Numbered from the stretch's first letter, positions 30,764 to 41,658 are shown. The stretch: 64,000 bases of DNA from Acholoe squamosa (GCA_949317995.1 OX439038.1:3180001-3244000), one strand, 5' to 3'. Translations and numbers: made by a program. The notes: generated by a model not told the origin, from the sequence alone.

Positions 30764-33649
30764 CTACTCGTCCAAGTCGACTCCGAACACCCTCATGAAC
30801 TTAGTGTTCAGATTGGTGTTCCGAGTGATCTCCTCCTTTACACGCTTTTCCAACACGTGTACATCCATAGCTGCCTTTTCTTGGGCAGTTGCGGCAGCCT
30901 CCTCCTGGGCCTTCACATCGTCCCGGATGAGGGTCTCGAGACGTTGCTTTTCAGCGTCGCCCACCTGTTTCATACACAACAGAGTTTCGTTTAGGAGACC
31001 CTGATGAAACTCGATCGCTTTCTCACGAACGCTCTTCTCCCAATGGGTGTAGATGGCCTTCTGGACATCTGCCTCCCCTTGGCGAGACTTCTCGAACCAA
31101 ACTTCCGCATTACTGGTTTTAATGGTAATAGCGTCCTTTGGTTTCTCAGGTGCAGCGACAGCCTTGGGAGGAGTCGAGGCGGCCTGTGGACCACTTCCGG
31201 GTTTCGGACTTCCGGACACACCTGTCGTTGGTACACAGAAGGCAGGTGGTACATTCTGTTTCAGTCCCATTTGCAGGTACATGTTTAACTGCTCCTGGGT
31301 AAAGGTAACTGGTGGGGCGGCTGGAGCGGATGCAGATCCGGCGGCAGCAGATGCGGTGGTCTTCTTTGGCATAAGGCGACCATCCTTTCCTACCACCAAG
31401 GTCTGGCTCTCAGGTCCAGGTCCCTGGTTTAAGGACGGAAAGTTTCGAGAACTCACTTTCCCAGGTTTAGATACAGCTCCAGCGTATCCGGCAGGTTCGG
31501 GCTTCTTGAACACCGGAGTGCCCTGAGCCTGCTCTGCGGGGTGCCTTGCCAGAGGGGACCTGGAACGGTCCTCTGCTCTGACTTTCGATTTAGTCGTGCT
31601 CTGACCATTACCGTTGCCGCCACGGTTCTGATCTCTCCTGCTCCTTTCACGAGCTCTCTTTGCATCCTTTCCGGATTCCTCGCATTTCTGCCAGAGAGAC
31701 TCGTGCATGTCCAGTTTACCCTTTCCAGGAGTCAGGACTATCTTTGCTCGGAGTTTGGAATCCTTGGTCTTCGGAACTTCGCAGAGGACTTGGTCCCCTG
31801 GTCGGATCTTAGACCAAGCATCCTCGCTCAGGCTGTCGAACTCCTTCATGAGTTCCTGATGAAGCTCCATGATGCGCTTCCGTGCCCCGTCCAAACCTTC
31901 TGCGTGGCATTTCTTCTGGTGTCTAGCCAGATCACTACGTCGGTTGTATTGCACCTTCGTAGTACACTTCTTGCCCTTCTTACCATAACTCGGATCACAA
32001 ATGTAAACCGGGTGATGGTGGAAGTGGGCCTCTACCAGATGCCTTTGGAACCGGGCTGGAGTACTCCAGGTCCGGATCGAGACATCACTCGCATCCTGGC
32101 AGATAGAGAAGGGACAGGACTTTTGATCTTCGCCGTACCACTTCTCTAAAGCCCAACGCAGCTTCCTCCTCTGGGTATAAGTGTAATACCCTTCGGTGTG
32201 GTTTAGCATAAGCCACATCTTTCGATAGGCTTTGCTCGGATTGGGGTCCTCGTCCGAAAGACGCATCCAATCTTCATCATCCGACTCATCGTTCTTATTG
32301 ATTGAGTCTGGACAGGCATAGAGGGTAGAGCCGTCCTTCTTAACTCCGTACGCACAGTCAGAGAAACACGTCGGAATCTGGGTTTTGAATCCGGATTTGG
32401 CGTTAGCCCAACGTTCGGCCTCGGTTTGAGTTGATGGAGTGGCCTTCTCATCATACTCAACCGAGGATTCGTGCACCGACTCCTCATCAGACGACTCAAC
32501 CTCCATGGCAGTACTACCAGTGGTTGAGGTGCTGGGTTTCGGCTCGGCTCTCGCAGAATCCGGGAGATTCTTGAGCTTCCGAGCAGCGGATTGTCGGTTC
32601 TTACTGACCTTCCAGTCTTCCTCCGGTTCCTGGGTTCCGGATGTGCTGGAGGTCGTGGCTTCTACTGGGGTAGTAGTGCTGCCGGTAGCTGATGTAGCAC
32701 TGGCGGAGCTTCTGGTGGCAAGCTTCAGGTCGGGGATAGGAGGTGCGGGTGCTTCCGCGGCCCTCTTAGCCTCTTCCTGTGCCTCCTGTTCGGCAGTCAT
32801 ACGGCGGACAATAACCGTCCGAAGGGCTGCAGCTCGGTCCAATCCGATTAGTGAATTGTTCTGGACATCCACCAATTCCTGTTCGGTTATGTAGTAACCG
32901 TCATCCCACTGCTCGAAGTTAGCAGCGGCCTCCCGGAATTGCTTAGTGGTCCGGCACGGCGTCCGGGTAGCACTTGGGCATGGGTAGGTCTGGCCATCGG
33001 TATCCCAGACACAGCCTACCCAGTTGATGTTCGTAGCCTTGACGTTCCACAGGGACTTGTCAGGCTTCGGATACGCTCCGAGCTCGAAGGCTCGGTTAGC
33101 TGCATACACGGTTTCACGGAAACCAGCGTCCACCATAAGTCCCCGTTGGAACCACGGCCAGTCTCGAAGCCACTCGGGAGGCATCCTGGTCAGCTGTTCG
33201 GGAGCCATGACGCCCTCGATAGCTATCCTGACTTTCGGGTCCATCCTGACTGGTGTCCCGTCCGCGTAGGTCACTTGTGCCTGCAGTTCCGGGTGGACAT
33301 ACAGGTAGCGACCATCATAGCTAGCTGGAAAAGGCTCCGCCACTGCTGGCTTCCACTCATCCTTCTGTCCGTCAACTTGGGTAGTTTCGGACTCTGTCGC
33401 TGCGGGTTCAGCACTCGCAGTCGCTCCGGATCCCTCGGCCGGGAGTGGAGATAATAGTTTCTCTGGCTCATTTAGTGAGAATGAAGCCAGCTTCTCCTCG
33501 AACGAGCGATCCGTGGGTTCCTCCACGTCCATCATCTCGCTCTCTTCCTGTGTAACAGGCGACAAAGCTTCCGGAAAAGCTTCTGCGGACGGAGTCAGCT
33601 TATCCGGGTCACCGGATAGCTTGGCTGCAGCTACGGATTCCTCAGCCAT
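30764..33649 (-). CDS. ORF3 of element A: uncharacterised 961-residue protein with zinc-finger-like motifs and coiled coil
   Basis: The start is the ATG at 33649; the frame is also open six codons further to a GTG. It lies downstream of pol in the place where some elements keep env, but it has no signal peptide, membrane segment or furin-like site. Residues 1-100 are acidic and Ser/Pro-rich. About 105-195 is a compact block (YDGRYLYVHPELQ, WLRDWPWFQRGL). Two C2H2-like zinc sites follow: C512, C517, H537, H542 and C551, C562, H577, H582. A basic, NLS-like stretch (KRARERSRR) is near 664-673. A long charged helix, probably coiled coil, covers 845-945. Compared with copy B the last 21 codons, including a lysine-rich tail, are cut off by TGG to TAG at 30764-30766. 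The old stop is at 30701. Function unknown; nucleic-acid binding is an inference from zinc sites and charge. I know no family it belongs to. Confidence 0.85.
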   Translation of the reverse strand: MAEESVAAAKLSGDPDKLTPSAEAFPEALSPVTQEESEMMDVEEPTDRSFEEKLASFSLNEPEKLLSPLPAEGSGATASAEPAATESETTQVDGQKDEWKPAVAEPFPASYDGRYLYVHPELQAQVTYADGTPVRMDPKVRIAIEGVMAPEQLTRMPPEWLRDWPWFQRGLMVDAGFRETVYAANRAFELGAYPKPDKSLWNVKATNINWVGCVWDTDGQTYPCPSATRTPCRTTKQFREAAANFEQWDDGYYITEQELVDVQNNSLIGLDRAAALRTVIVRRMTAEQEAQEEAKRAAEAPAPPIPDLKLATRSSASATSATGSTTTPVEATTSSTSGTQEPEEDWKVSKNRQSAARKLKNLPDSARAEPKPSTSTTGSTAMEVESSDEESVHESSVEYDEKATPSTQTEAERWANAKSGFKTQIPTCFSDCAYGVKKDGSTLYACPDSINKNDESDDEDWMRLSDEDPNPSKAYRKMWLMLNHTEGYYTYTQRRKLRWALEKWYGEDQKSCPFSICQDASDVSIRTWSTPARFQRHLVEAHFHHHPVYICDPSYGKKGKKCTTKVQYNRRSDLARHQKKCHAEGLDGARKRIMELHQELMKEFDSLSEDAWSKIRPGDQVLCEVPKTKDSKLRAKIVLTPGKGKLDMHESLWQKCEESGKDAKRARERSRRDQNRGGNGNGQSTTKSKVRAEDRSRSPLARHPAEQAQGTPVFKKPEPAGYAGAVSKPGKVSSRNFPSLNQGPGPESQTLVVGKDGRLMPKKTTASAAAGSASAPAAPPVTFTQEQLNMYLQMGLKQNVPPAFCVPTTGVSGSPKPGSGPQAASTPPKAVAAPEKPKDAITIKTSNAEVWFEKSRQGEADVQKAIYTHWEKSVREKAIEFHQGLLNETLLCMKQVGDAEKQRLETLIRDDVKAQEEAAATAQEKAAMDVHVLEKRVKEEITRNTNLNTKFMRVFGVDLDE

Positions 33650-33667
33650 GACTGGGGAATCGCCCAC

Positions 33668-34158
33668 GGGAGTAAACTACTCCTTTTTCCGGCTTTTACG
33701 GCGCCGGGGCCGACACAAACGGAGTCTGTCTACCAGGAGACAGACTCTGGAGGAGCAGCGGGGGGTTTGCTTAGCCGGTAAAATCCAAGAAGGGAGCGAG
33801 CTCGACCGTCTTGAACGTTACCGAAAACAAATATGGCGACAGGCCAGCTTTCGTGACGTCATTTCCCTGCAGCCCGCGAGGTCACGAGAGGTCAGCCGAG
33901 ACTGGACACGGTGACGTCATGCGGAAACGCACGTGCTACAGGCGGTACATTAACAAACTGATTATTTTTAGGTAATTATCGCTCACCCCGATGACTCGAC
34001 TGGGGATTTAAGTGGAGATTATGGAAAGCTTAAGCAAATCCACCGGATTATCCGTCCACTACCCATTGGTACATCATGCGGGGGCGACAAATAAGCCTTT
34101 AGGGTCAGTTGTCATCCGTTCCTCTAAATGTAAACATTACACTCGTTGTGTATACAGG
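33668..34158 (-). promoter_or_regulatory. pol-ORF3 spacer of element A, candidate internal promoter and leader
   Basis: The 490-bp spacer holds two perfect TGACGTCA palindromes (33854-33861, 33912-33919), AGGTCA-N4-AGGTCA (33879-33894, DR4 type), CACGTG (33930-33935), and an AATATGGCGAC word resembling a YY1 site near 33830. Nearer ORF3 is a perfect 10-bp stem with a 6-nt loop (33722-33747) and, on the minus strand, a pyrimidine-rich GCTGCTCCTCCAG that could be a splice acceptor. Nearly all of these are kept in element B (45183-45690). Either an internal promoter or a spliced subgenomic mRNA could express ORF3. Neither is proven. Confidence 0.5.
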
Positions 34159-37100
34159 TTAGGTCACTGCAGTCCTCTGGGCAATTCGGGGGCTGCGGCG
34201 AACGTATCTCCCCTTCTCGGATAGTTCTTTATCGGACCTGACAGTCTGAAGAGCTTTCTCTAGGTGCTTCTTAGCCTTAGAAACACCTTTCCTCCTCTTT
34301 TTGTCTTCACCTGCCGAGACTTTTTTAACTCCCCCACGCTTAATCGGTGTTGGCGTGGGTGTCACTGATTCGGAACACTTCTTGGGTCTACCACGGCCGC
34401 GCTTCACTGTAGTGTTCTCTACCTGGTCTATTATGCGATTCTGGTTCAGGATCTTTCCGGAACCTTCACCATACATTTCTGTGGAGGTCTCCCTCCCAGA
34501 CCATTTCCTTAATCTAGCCACATTTGACTTATAAAGTCGACCAAGGTCAGATTTAATAATTACGGTACAATCACTGATAACTTGTGTTATAGTAAAGGGA
34601 CCGTCCCAATTAGACGCTAATTTTATGTGTCTAAGCGGTTCATGTAATCTGAGGACTCTGTCTCCGGATTGGAATTTCCGATGCTTTAGATCGGTATCGT
34701 ATCCTACTTTCTGCCATTTGGCACTTTTCTCCAAATCAATTTGGACAGACTCATATGCTTTTCTAAATCTGTCTCTTAAACATTCCACAAAAACTACATG
34801 GCAAGGTAGTTCAGGGTCCATTCCTACGACTCCAAAAACTAGGTCAGCAGGCATTATCAAATCCTCTCCGAATACTAAAAGGTTCGGAGTACAATTTGTA
34901 CTTGAATGTACCATACTGTTATAAGCATGTGTCACAAAATGACATTGCTCATCCCAGTCATCCATATGTTCATTAACGAGTGACTTTAGGACTTGGATGA
35001 GGGTTCTATTGAACCTTTCTACCAATCCGTCGCTTTGTGGCCTATACGGATTGGTTCTAGTCTTGCAAATAGCTAAGTATTCGCACATACCCTGCCAGAG
35101 ATTTGATTCGAATTCTCTGCCTTGGTCACTGTGTAACATTAATGGTACACCAAAGCTTAGTACCCAACCTTTTACAAAAGCTTCGGCACAAGTAATTGCT
35201 TTGTGGTCCGGTAGTGGAAATACTTTAGTGTATTTCGTATAATAATCACACACTACCATCATACAGGTATTATCACTAGCGGTTGTATTAAATCCACTAA
35301 TAATATCTACCCCGATTCTTGCGAATCTAACTCCGAAAAGTTCTTGGGATAGGGGAAGTTTGCCCATCCCGGGTCCGGGTTTGTTTTTACAACAATCCGG
35401 ACAGGTGGTTACCCATCTTTGCAAGTCCCGTGTCATGCCAGGCCAATAGTATTTCTTGGAAAGTCGTGCTAGCGAGCGTTTCCTTCCGAAATGACCACTG
35501 GTCCGATGTCCATGACAGAAGTACATAATGTCATGTCTCATGGCATGTGGTATCACCACTTGCATGATTCTATCACCATTATTACATGGCTTCCAACGGT
35601 ATAACACGCCTTTCCGGACTTCAAGCTCGGTCCATTGAGCAAGAAACCTTCTCATTTCTCGATTTTCCAGAGAGACCTCTGGTCTAACTGGACGTATACC
35701 CTTTGGTACTAATTGCAGTAGCTGCGCAGTTATCGAGTCAGCTTCCTGGAAATGTCGTATGTGATCCATAGACCAATCCAGTATACTGGCAACTAGGGGT
35801 ACGAATGGTCTTCGAATCCCTGCTAACACCGCCCTATGAGCTCCACAATCAGTACAATCCGGATTATCACATTTCCGGATTGGTATTCGAGACAAAGCAT
35901 CAGCATTTAAATGCTTAACTCCGGGTCTATGCTGAATCTGTTGATGTTCAAGCCCATATTCGGATAAATGGGCTAGCCATCGGCCTAACATGCCTTCAGC
36001 ATCACGGAAGTTCAGTAGCCACCTTAAAGAGGAATGATCCGTACGCAAAGTAAAGTTTGTTCCCCATAGAAAATGTTTGAACTTCTTGGTATATACGACT
36101 ACTGCTAACAACTCTCTTTTGGTTGTGCAGTAATTGCGCTGAGTCTTGCTCAGTGTGTTGCTGGCAAAGGCAATTGGTACTTCTCTCCCATTTTGGACTT
36201 GCGAGAGAGCTGCACCAATGCTATCATTACTAGCATCAGTATCCAGTATGAAATGATCCGTCTCATTCGGATATTGCAATACGGGAGTACTCGTGAACAG
36301 GTCTTTTAGCTTTTGAAAAGCGTTTTCCTGTTCATGTGTCCAAGGAAATTTTTCCTTTGTACTTCCCGGAGTCCAGTTAGCTATTGCTTGTAATGGGTAA
36401 CTGACTCTAGAATAATTCGGAATAAATTCCCTGTAATAGGAACAGAATCCTAAAAAGGACCTCACTTCCTTGGGTGTTTTAGGTCTATTCCAATTCGTAA
36501 CTGATTCGATTTTTTCCGGATCAGCCTTTATTCCTTCATCACTGATGATGCGGCCCAAATAATTTATGGACTTTCTAAACATGTGGCATTTCTTAGGTTT
36601 CAATTTGAGACCATTAGAAATAATACGTTCTAGTACCATTTTCAGGTTATTAGAACACTCTTCGAATGTTTTTCGGAAGACTATGACATCGTCTAGATAT
36701 ACAAGACATCTTTTCCACAATAAATCACTTAGAATTGTTTCCATCATTGCTTCAAATGTTGCAGGTGCATTGCACAGTCCAAACGGCATTACATTATATT
36801 GGAATAATCCAATATGACTCAAAAATGCAGTTTTCTCCATATCTGGAGGGTTCATTCCCACTTGCCAGTAGCCTGATTGCAAGTCTAGGGTACAAAACCA
36901 GCTGTTTCCCCCTAAGGAGTCAATGGTTTCATCTATTCTCGGTAATGGATACGAATTCTTTTTCGTTATTCCATTCAACTTCCTGTAGTCTATGCAGAAA
37001 CGGATAGTACCGTCTTTTTTTGTTACCATACACACAGGACTACTCCATGGACTATTGGAAGGGACTATTACATCCTGTTCCAACATCTTATTTATTTCAT

Positions 37101-38244
37101 CCTCAGCTACTCTCTTTTTTGCTAAGGGTAACCGTCTATACGGTATCTTAAAGGGTTCGGCATCTCCAGTATCTATTTTATGTAATACTTTATTTGTTGT
37201 ACCTAGTTTTTCACCAGGTTTGGCAAAGGCAGTATGATACTGACAGAGCATATCATAGAACTCTTTCCGGTGTTCCGGATCCTCTAATGAAGTTTCTTCA
37301 TACAACTTAAGTAAGTCTTCCGAAATTTCATCATCCCCTGTTACCTTCTGTAAGCTTAGCTTACTATCCATTACAGTTTCCGAAAGGGTCACATTTCCAA
37401 AAACTTGTCCCTTTTTCAAGTAGATAGTAGTGTTTCCAGTATTGGAGACAGGTACTACCGACCAGGATGCATTCGCTACTATCGTGTGTACAGAATTTAA
37501 TCCGATACTTCATAACGTAACTACATCCGGTTCTATCACTGCAGGCTTATTACGCATTGCAGGATCACTTCTTACAAGCACATCACAGGCTACTCCTGGA
37601 GGGATTCGCACAGTGTGTGCCACACTAGCCATACTGCTCACTTGTCTCAGTACACATCTAACTTTCACGGGATACGGGTATCTCACACTCAACACTCCTG
37701 TTTGGGGTTCTAAAACGGCACCATACAGGGATGCGAAATCCAACCCGAGTATACCCTCATCTGCTATATCCGCAACGGTGGTGCTCATGACATAGTCATG
37801 GATACCATCCAACTGTAGTTTCACACAAGTTCTACCATACGTTTGCAAGGTACTGCCGTCGGCCGTCTGAGCACTTCCTCCCAATTTGAGAGTCTCATGT
37901 TCATCCGGTATAAGATCGTAGAACCCCCTGGAGATACAAGAGTGGCTAGCTCCCGTATCCACAAGGAATTCGGCAGATCTTCCGTTAACAGTGAGGCAAA
38001 CATACCACCGCCTTCCGTTTAGAACAGAGGGTATGTCCGTGACAATCGGAACATCATTTTTCACACCAGGAGTCGATCCACATCTTTTCAAGAATTCAAG
38101 ACAAGGATGACCCGGGGGCAGGTGGGCACCACAGACCTTGGCTAATTCATAGCCGCCTGCCTCGTTACTGATATTGGGTTTCCCCAGTGCGCCCGTGGCA
38201 CCTGTTATATCAGCTTCCCTAACCTTCCGGGTGTCTACAACCAC
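34159..38244 (-). pseudogene. pol: pol of element A (PR-RT-RNaseH-IN), one nonsense mutation
   Basis: Same reading frame throughout, but interrupted by TGA at 37510-37512 where copy B has TCA, 244 residues after the first GTG and between protease and RT. The remaining 1086-residue part (34159-37419) keeps the RT YLDD box, RNase H acidic residues, integrase HHCC and D,D(35)E and the AT-hook tail. The protease DTGA is in the upstream piece. The frame lies -1 relative to gag and opens upstream into the gag overlap. A translated product would be only protease unless the stop is read through. Confidence 0.92.
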
Positions 38245-38354
38245 CTCGGTGTTAGGCGATCTTGTTACTAAATGCGAACTATCGTCACGGATGGTGATAT
38301 TATGGCAAGATTTGTCACTGGGATCCCCTTCTTTGCCCCTCGGGAGATCCCTTT

Positions 38355-41138
38355 CTAGTTTTCCTCTGTACTTATCCCAGAGACACTCTCCTGTTTACGT
38401 GGAACAGGCTTTTCAGCCATACATTCGGGAGCAAAATGCCCCAGTTTCTGACATCTGAAACATCTCCTTTGAGATTTATCAACTCTTGGTCTCCTTAGAG
38501 CTTCTGTTAATCCGGCTATTAATGTTTCCATCATGTTAGTCGGAGCAACAGTGGCTGCTACAGTTGAGTTCGCCGTAGAGGCTACACTGCCATGTTGAGT
38601 TGATCCGGAAGCTGTTTTACCAGCAACAGATCCTCCTCTCCCTCTCGAATGTACTTTCCTATACCGCTTTTGTCGGTAATACTTTCCAGCCACATGGACT
38701 GAACCAATATATTCTCCGTTTTCATCGGAGATATATTCATCTTCCTCATTAACTTCATTCGATTCAACCGGAGCTAATTGGGAAGTATCATATACTGGAG
38801 CAGGTGTACCCCCGTATTGGAAAGGAGCTGCTCTTACTGGACTAGGTCCAAGACCTACCAAACGTTTCTTCATGTCATGTCCATCAATTGCTATGAACAG
38901 ATCACTGAATGAAGTGTCATCTTTCCAGGAGTCCCACACCACTTGCTTATGATCCGGATCTCGCAATCCACTATAGAATTGTATGAACAATTCTTGTAGA
39001 TAACAATCATCATCATGAGCCCAATTTGGACGTGCTTTCGAAAGCAAGTCTTGTAGCTCCAAACCAAAGACTTTGTGTGATTCTTTAGGTTTTTGTGTTC
39101 TCTTCTTAAAGCTTACCCACGGATCTTCTCTAACGATTGATCCGAAAAGGTATGCGGCACATTTGACCAATTGATCAAAGGTACCATATATTCCGTAAGC
39201 TGCTCTCCATTGGTTGAGAGCTACTTTTCCGCCTTTATTTAACCAACAAATCAAATATGGCAGAGCTTCTTCTTTTGTCCATCCACTACAATTGACTTCG
39301 TCGACAAAAGCTTGGTACCTGTCCTTTCATGGATCATTAGAATCATATGGAGGGGGTATCCGTGCCTGCCTACGTGCCGGATTATTACATCCGCATAGTC
39401 TATCTGCTTCTCGCATGCTCCAGTTCATGACTTCCATGCCGTCCGCTCCCTTTCGGTAGCAGTCAATGCCAAGGTTTTGTATACATTGGCTTCTATCAAA
39501 GATGGTTTGCATCCCTGCAGGCATAGAAGTTCTCCTGTTAGGTTTCCTGCCATCTCCTCCTGATCCTGATCCTCCGGATCCGGATCCTCCTGGGCCGCCT
39601 GGAGGGTTTCCTCCTGGTGGACCATTATTATTATAGCTTCCAGATGAACCACCAGGGCATCCACTATTGTGACCGGTGTTTCCAGAAAAAGCGTATCTAG
39701 GGTAAGAATCATTTTGATTCCATCCCTGGTTATAGCTATTACCATTCTGATAATTGCCACTTCCCGATGGATTATAATTATTTCTATATCCATAGGAAGT
39801 TGTTCTTGGTTGATACGTACCGCCATTAATATTGTTTTGTGGCGGATTTGGTCTCTGAAAACGTCCATCAGTAGGACCATTACCAGAACCTGGGGTTGGA
39901 ATAGGTAATCTTGGTACTGCTGGTGTACTGTGGCCGGGTTGGGGGAAATATGAAGGTGGTGTCAACATATGCCTCATTGGTCCGGGTGCTCTTGGTTGTG
40001 CCACGGGTGTATTATTATTATTCCCTGTAGCACCATCGTGAGTCGCTTTGATTTTGTGACTCAAATCTGGTATGGGTGGTGCCGGACCTATCGTATCCAG
40101 CATTGGAATTACTGGTTTAGATGCGGTTCCATTTACTGCAGCATTATCCGGTTTCTTATAGATTCCGGATACCACATTCTTGTCAGCCCCATCATCAACG
40201 AATGGGCTGTATCTAATTGGGGTTGCATCTTTAGATGTCTTTCCCAACATTGTAGATACCACAGCTGGGTCTATATTACCTATAGTTAACTGGGCTGCTT
40301 CTACATATTTATCTAGAGTTATTGCAGTAGCCTGCAATTCCTGAAGCTCGTTTGTGAGTTTCTGTCTATCCTCCTCCAGTTGTTTGTTGTAAGCTATGAT
40401 GCCTACCCGGATGGTTTCATTGTCTTCAGCTTGTTTACTACACTGAAGTTTCAATTTATCCAACTCATCCTGATAATGGCGAATTTCGGATTCGAATTTT
40501 GTCTTATCAAGGTTTAGTTGGTCGTTCGTATCTATGTATGTTTGGATACGAATGTGCCTATTATCATATTCTTTATTGAATGATTCTCTCATAGATTGAA
40601 GTTTTAGTTCTTCATTCTCGAGTTCTTTCATGTACTCGCTCCTTCTGGCTTCGAATTCCTTTCGCATGCCAGTTAGGTCCTCTTCCATCTGAAGTTTTTC
40701 ATGGAATACTTCATCCTTAGCTTTGACCAAGGTATTTAAATTCTCGTTCAAAGTTACATAAGTTTCATTCAACAACAGGACATCCGGTCGTTTTAATTCT
40801 TCACCTTCCGGTACCGCATAGGTTAAGTCGCCATCTATAGCGCTATAATCTAATATTGGTAATTCGGGCCTGGGTAACCTATAAGGTAGTTCTCCGAATG
40901 TTACCCTTTTTCGCATTGGTGCCGGATGTTCTGGGTTAGTACTACCACCGACTTCGAACATCGAATCACTTAATTCATCAACAATTGATTGCTGGCCTAT
41001 TAAGTTACTATGTCTCTGTATGGACTGTTCGCGTCGTACAGAGTCTGGCAGATTCTCCTCACTATCATTATAGTGGGGTCCGGGATCTCTCCAAGATGCT
41101 GATTCCGCATCTTGCGAGTCCGAATGGGCTTGGAGCAT
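38355..41138 (-). pseudogene. gag: gag of element A, one nonsense mutation
   Basis: In frame from the ATG at 41138 (open to a GTG at 41252) to TAG at 38355, but with TGA at 39327-39329 where copy B has TGG, just before the capsid-like region. The N-terminal piece has the long coiled coil and the Gly/Asn/Pro-rich linker. The C-terminal piece has the capsid-like helices and the CCHC knuckle (CFRCQKLGHFAPEC). Everything else aligns with copy B without frame change. Confidence 0.92.
38358..38364 (-). other. Gag-pol overlap in element A, candidate -1 frameshift site (GGAAAAC)
   Basis: On the minus strand the last gag codons are GAG GAA AAC TAG. The pol frame is -1 relative to gag and is already open at this point (GGA AAA CTA). 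The A-site slip AAC to AAA is easy; the P-site re-pairing is imperfect, so the exact slip site is an inference. Three G (38342-38344) lie just downstream where B has two. Confidence 0.5.
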
Positions 41139-41264
41139 TAGCGATCCATTTCCATTCTCTTGGGCAAGTGATTGCCCTGCTGGGTTAGCTTCCCTAAGGG
41201 TGTCTAACCCATGTACTAGCCGTTCGGACGTTATAACGTCCGGGCTATACACCAGAATTAACTG

Positions 41265-41276
41265 GTCACGGCACCA
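41265..41276 (-). other. Primer binding site of element A (tRNA-His type)
   Basis: The plus strand reads GTCACGGCACCA, identical to the usual 3' end of eukaryotic tRNA-His plus CCA. It lies one base inside the 5' LTR, the normal position for minus-strand priming. The next base no longer matches, so the match is 12 nt. Confidence 0.8.
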
Positions 41277-41277
41277 G

Positions 41278-41654
41278 TGTAAGGGTTTGTGGCCTTACGG
41301 ACCTGGGGGGTTCGGGTCTTACGGTTCGGAAAGAAAGAGTAAGACAGTATTCCAAGTGTATGCCAACGGTTAGGTTTATTACTTAATGCACACTCACGGC
41401 TGCCGGATGATATCAAAGAGGCAGCTAATATTAAAAGACAGTGGTTTACATAGTGTGGAGGCCAGAAGGGCCTCTGACGTAGCGGCTGAGCCCTGGGCTT
41501 TATATACGGACCCAGGTGTTCGTCGTCAGATGTCCCCACAGACCCGGATCGGTACTGCCACCTATCCGGAACCTGAGGAACGTCCGACGACTCGACTCAC
41601 CCGCCACGTCAGACCGTACCCAACTCCTATGGTTTAGTAAAGTGTACCTCTACA
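41278..41654 (-). repeat. 5' LTR of element A
   Basis: 377 bp. TATATAAAG (41498-41506) and AATAAA (41375-41380) lie on the minus strand in promoter-then-polyadenylation order, giving a U3-R-U5 layout with most of the length upstream of the polyadenylation signal. As the upstream LTR it should drive the genomic RNA. Confidence 0.95.
41498..41506 (-). promoter_or_regulatory. TATA box of the element A 5' LTR
   Basis: TATATAAAG on the minus strand within GTATATAAAGCCC. It is present at the same place in all four LTRs. Confidence 0.7.
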
Positions 41655-41658
41655 AGTT
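41655..41658. other. Target-site duplication of element A, right copy (AGTT)
   Basis: Immediately follows ACCTCTACA of the A 5' LTR and continues as TATGGTTTCC, the sequence that follows AGTT in the undisturbed site inside A. Confidence 0.9.

Larger units (their letters stand above)
28796..41654 (-). mobile_element. Inner Ty3/gypsy LTR retrotransposon A (complete structure)
   Basis: 12859 bp with 377-bp LTRs (41278-41654 as 5', 28796-29172 as 3') that start and end TGT...ACA and differ at about five substitutions by eye. It is bounded by a 4-bp AGTT duplication. Order on the minus strand: LTR, PBS, gag, pol, ORF3, long 3' UTR, PPT, LTR. It is inserted in the 3' UTR of the older element B of the same family in the same orientation. 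Nonsense mutations in gag and pol make it non-autonomous now. The lower LTR divergence than B agrees with its being the later insertion. Confidence 0.95.

Noticed and set aside
31053-33454. Plus-strand open frames of 100-200 codons across the retrotransposons (for example 31541-32149, 43090-43692)
   Set aside because: They are antisense shadows of ORF3, gag and pol. They show no domains, and their persistence follows from the codon use of the real minus-strand genes.
30764-33649. ORF3 as an envelope glycoprotein
   Set aside because: No signal peptide, transmembrane segment, furin-type site or Cys pattern typical of envelope proteins is visible. Its composition is that of a soluble, possibly nuclear protein.
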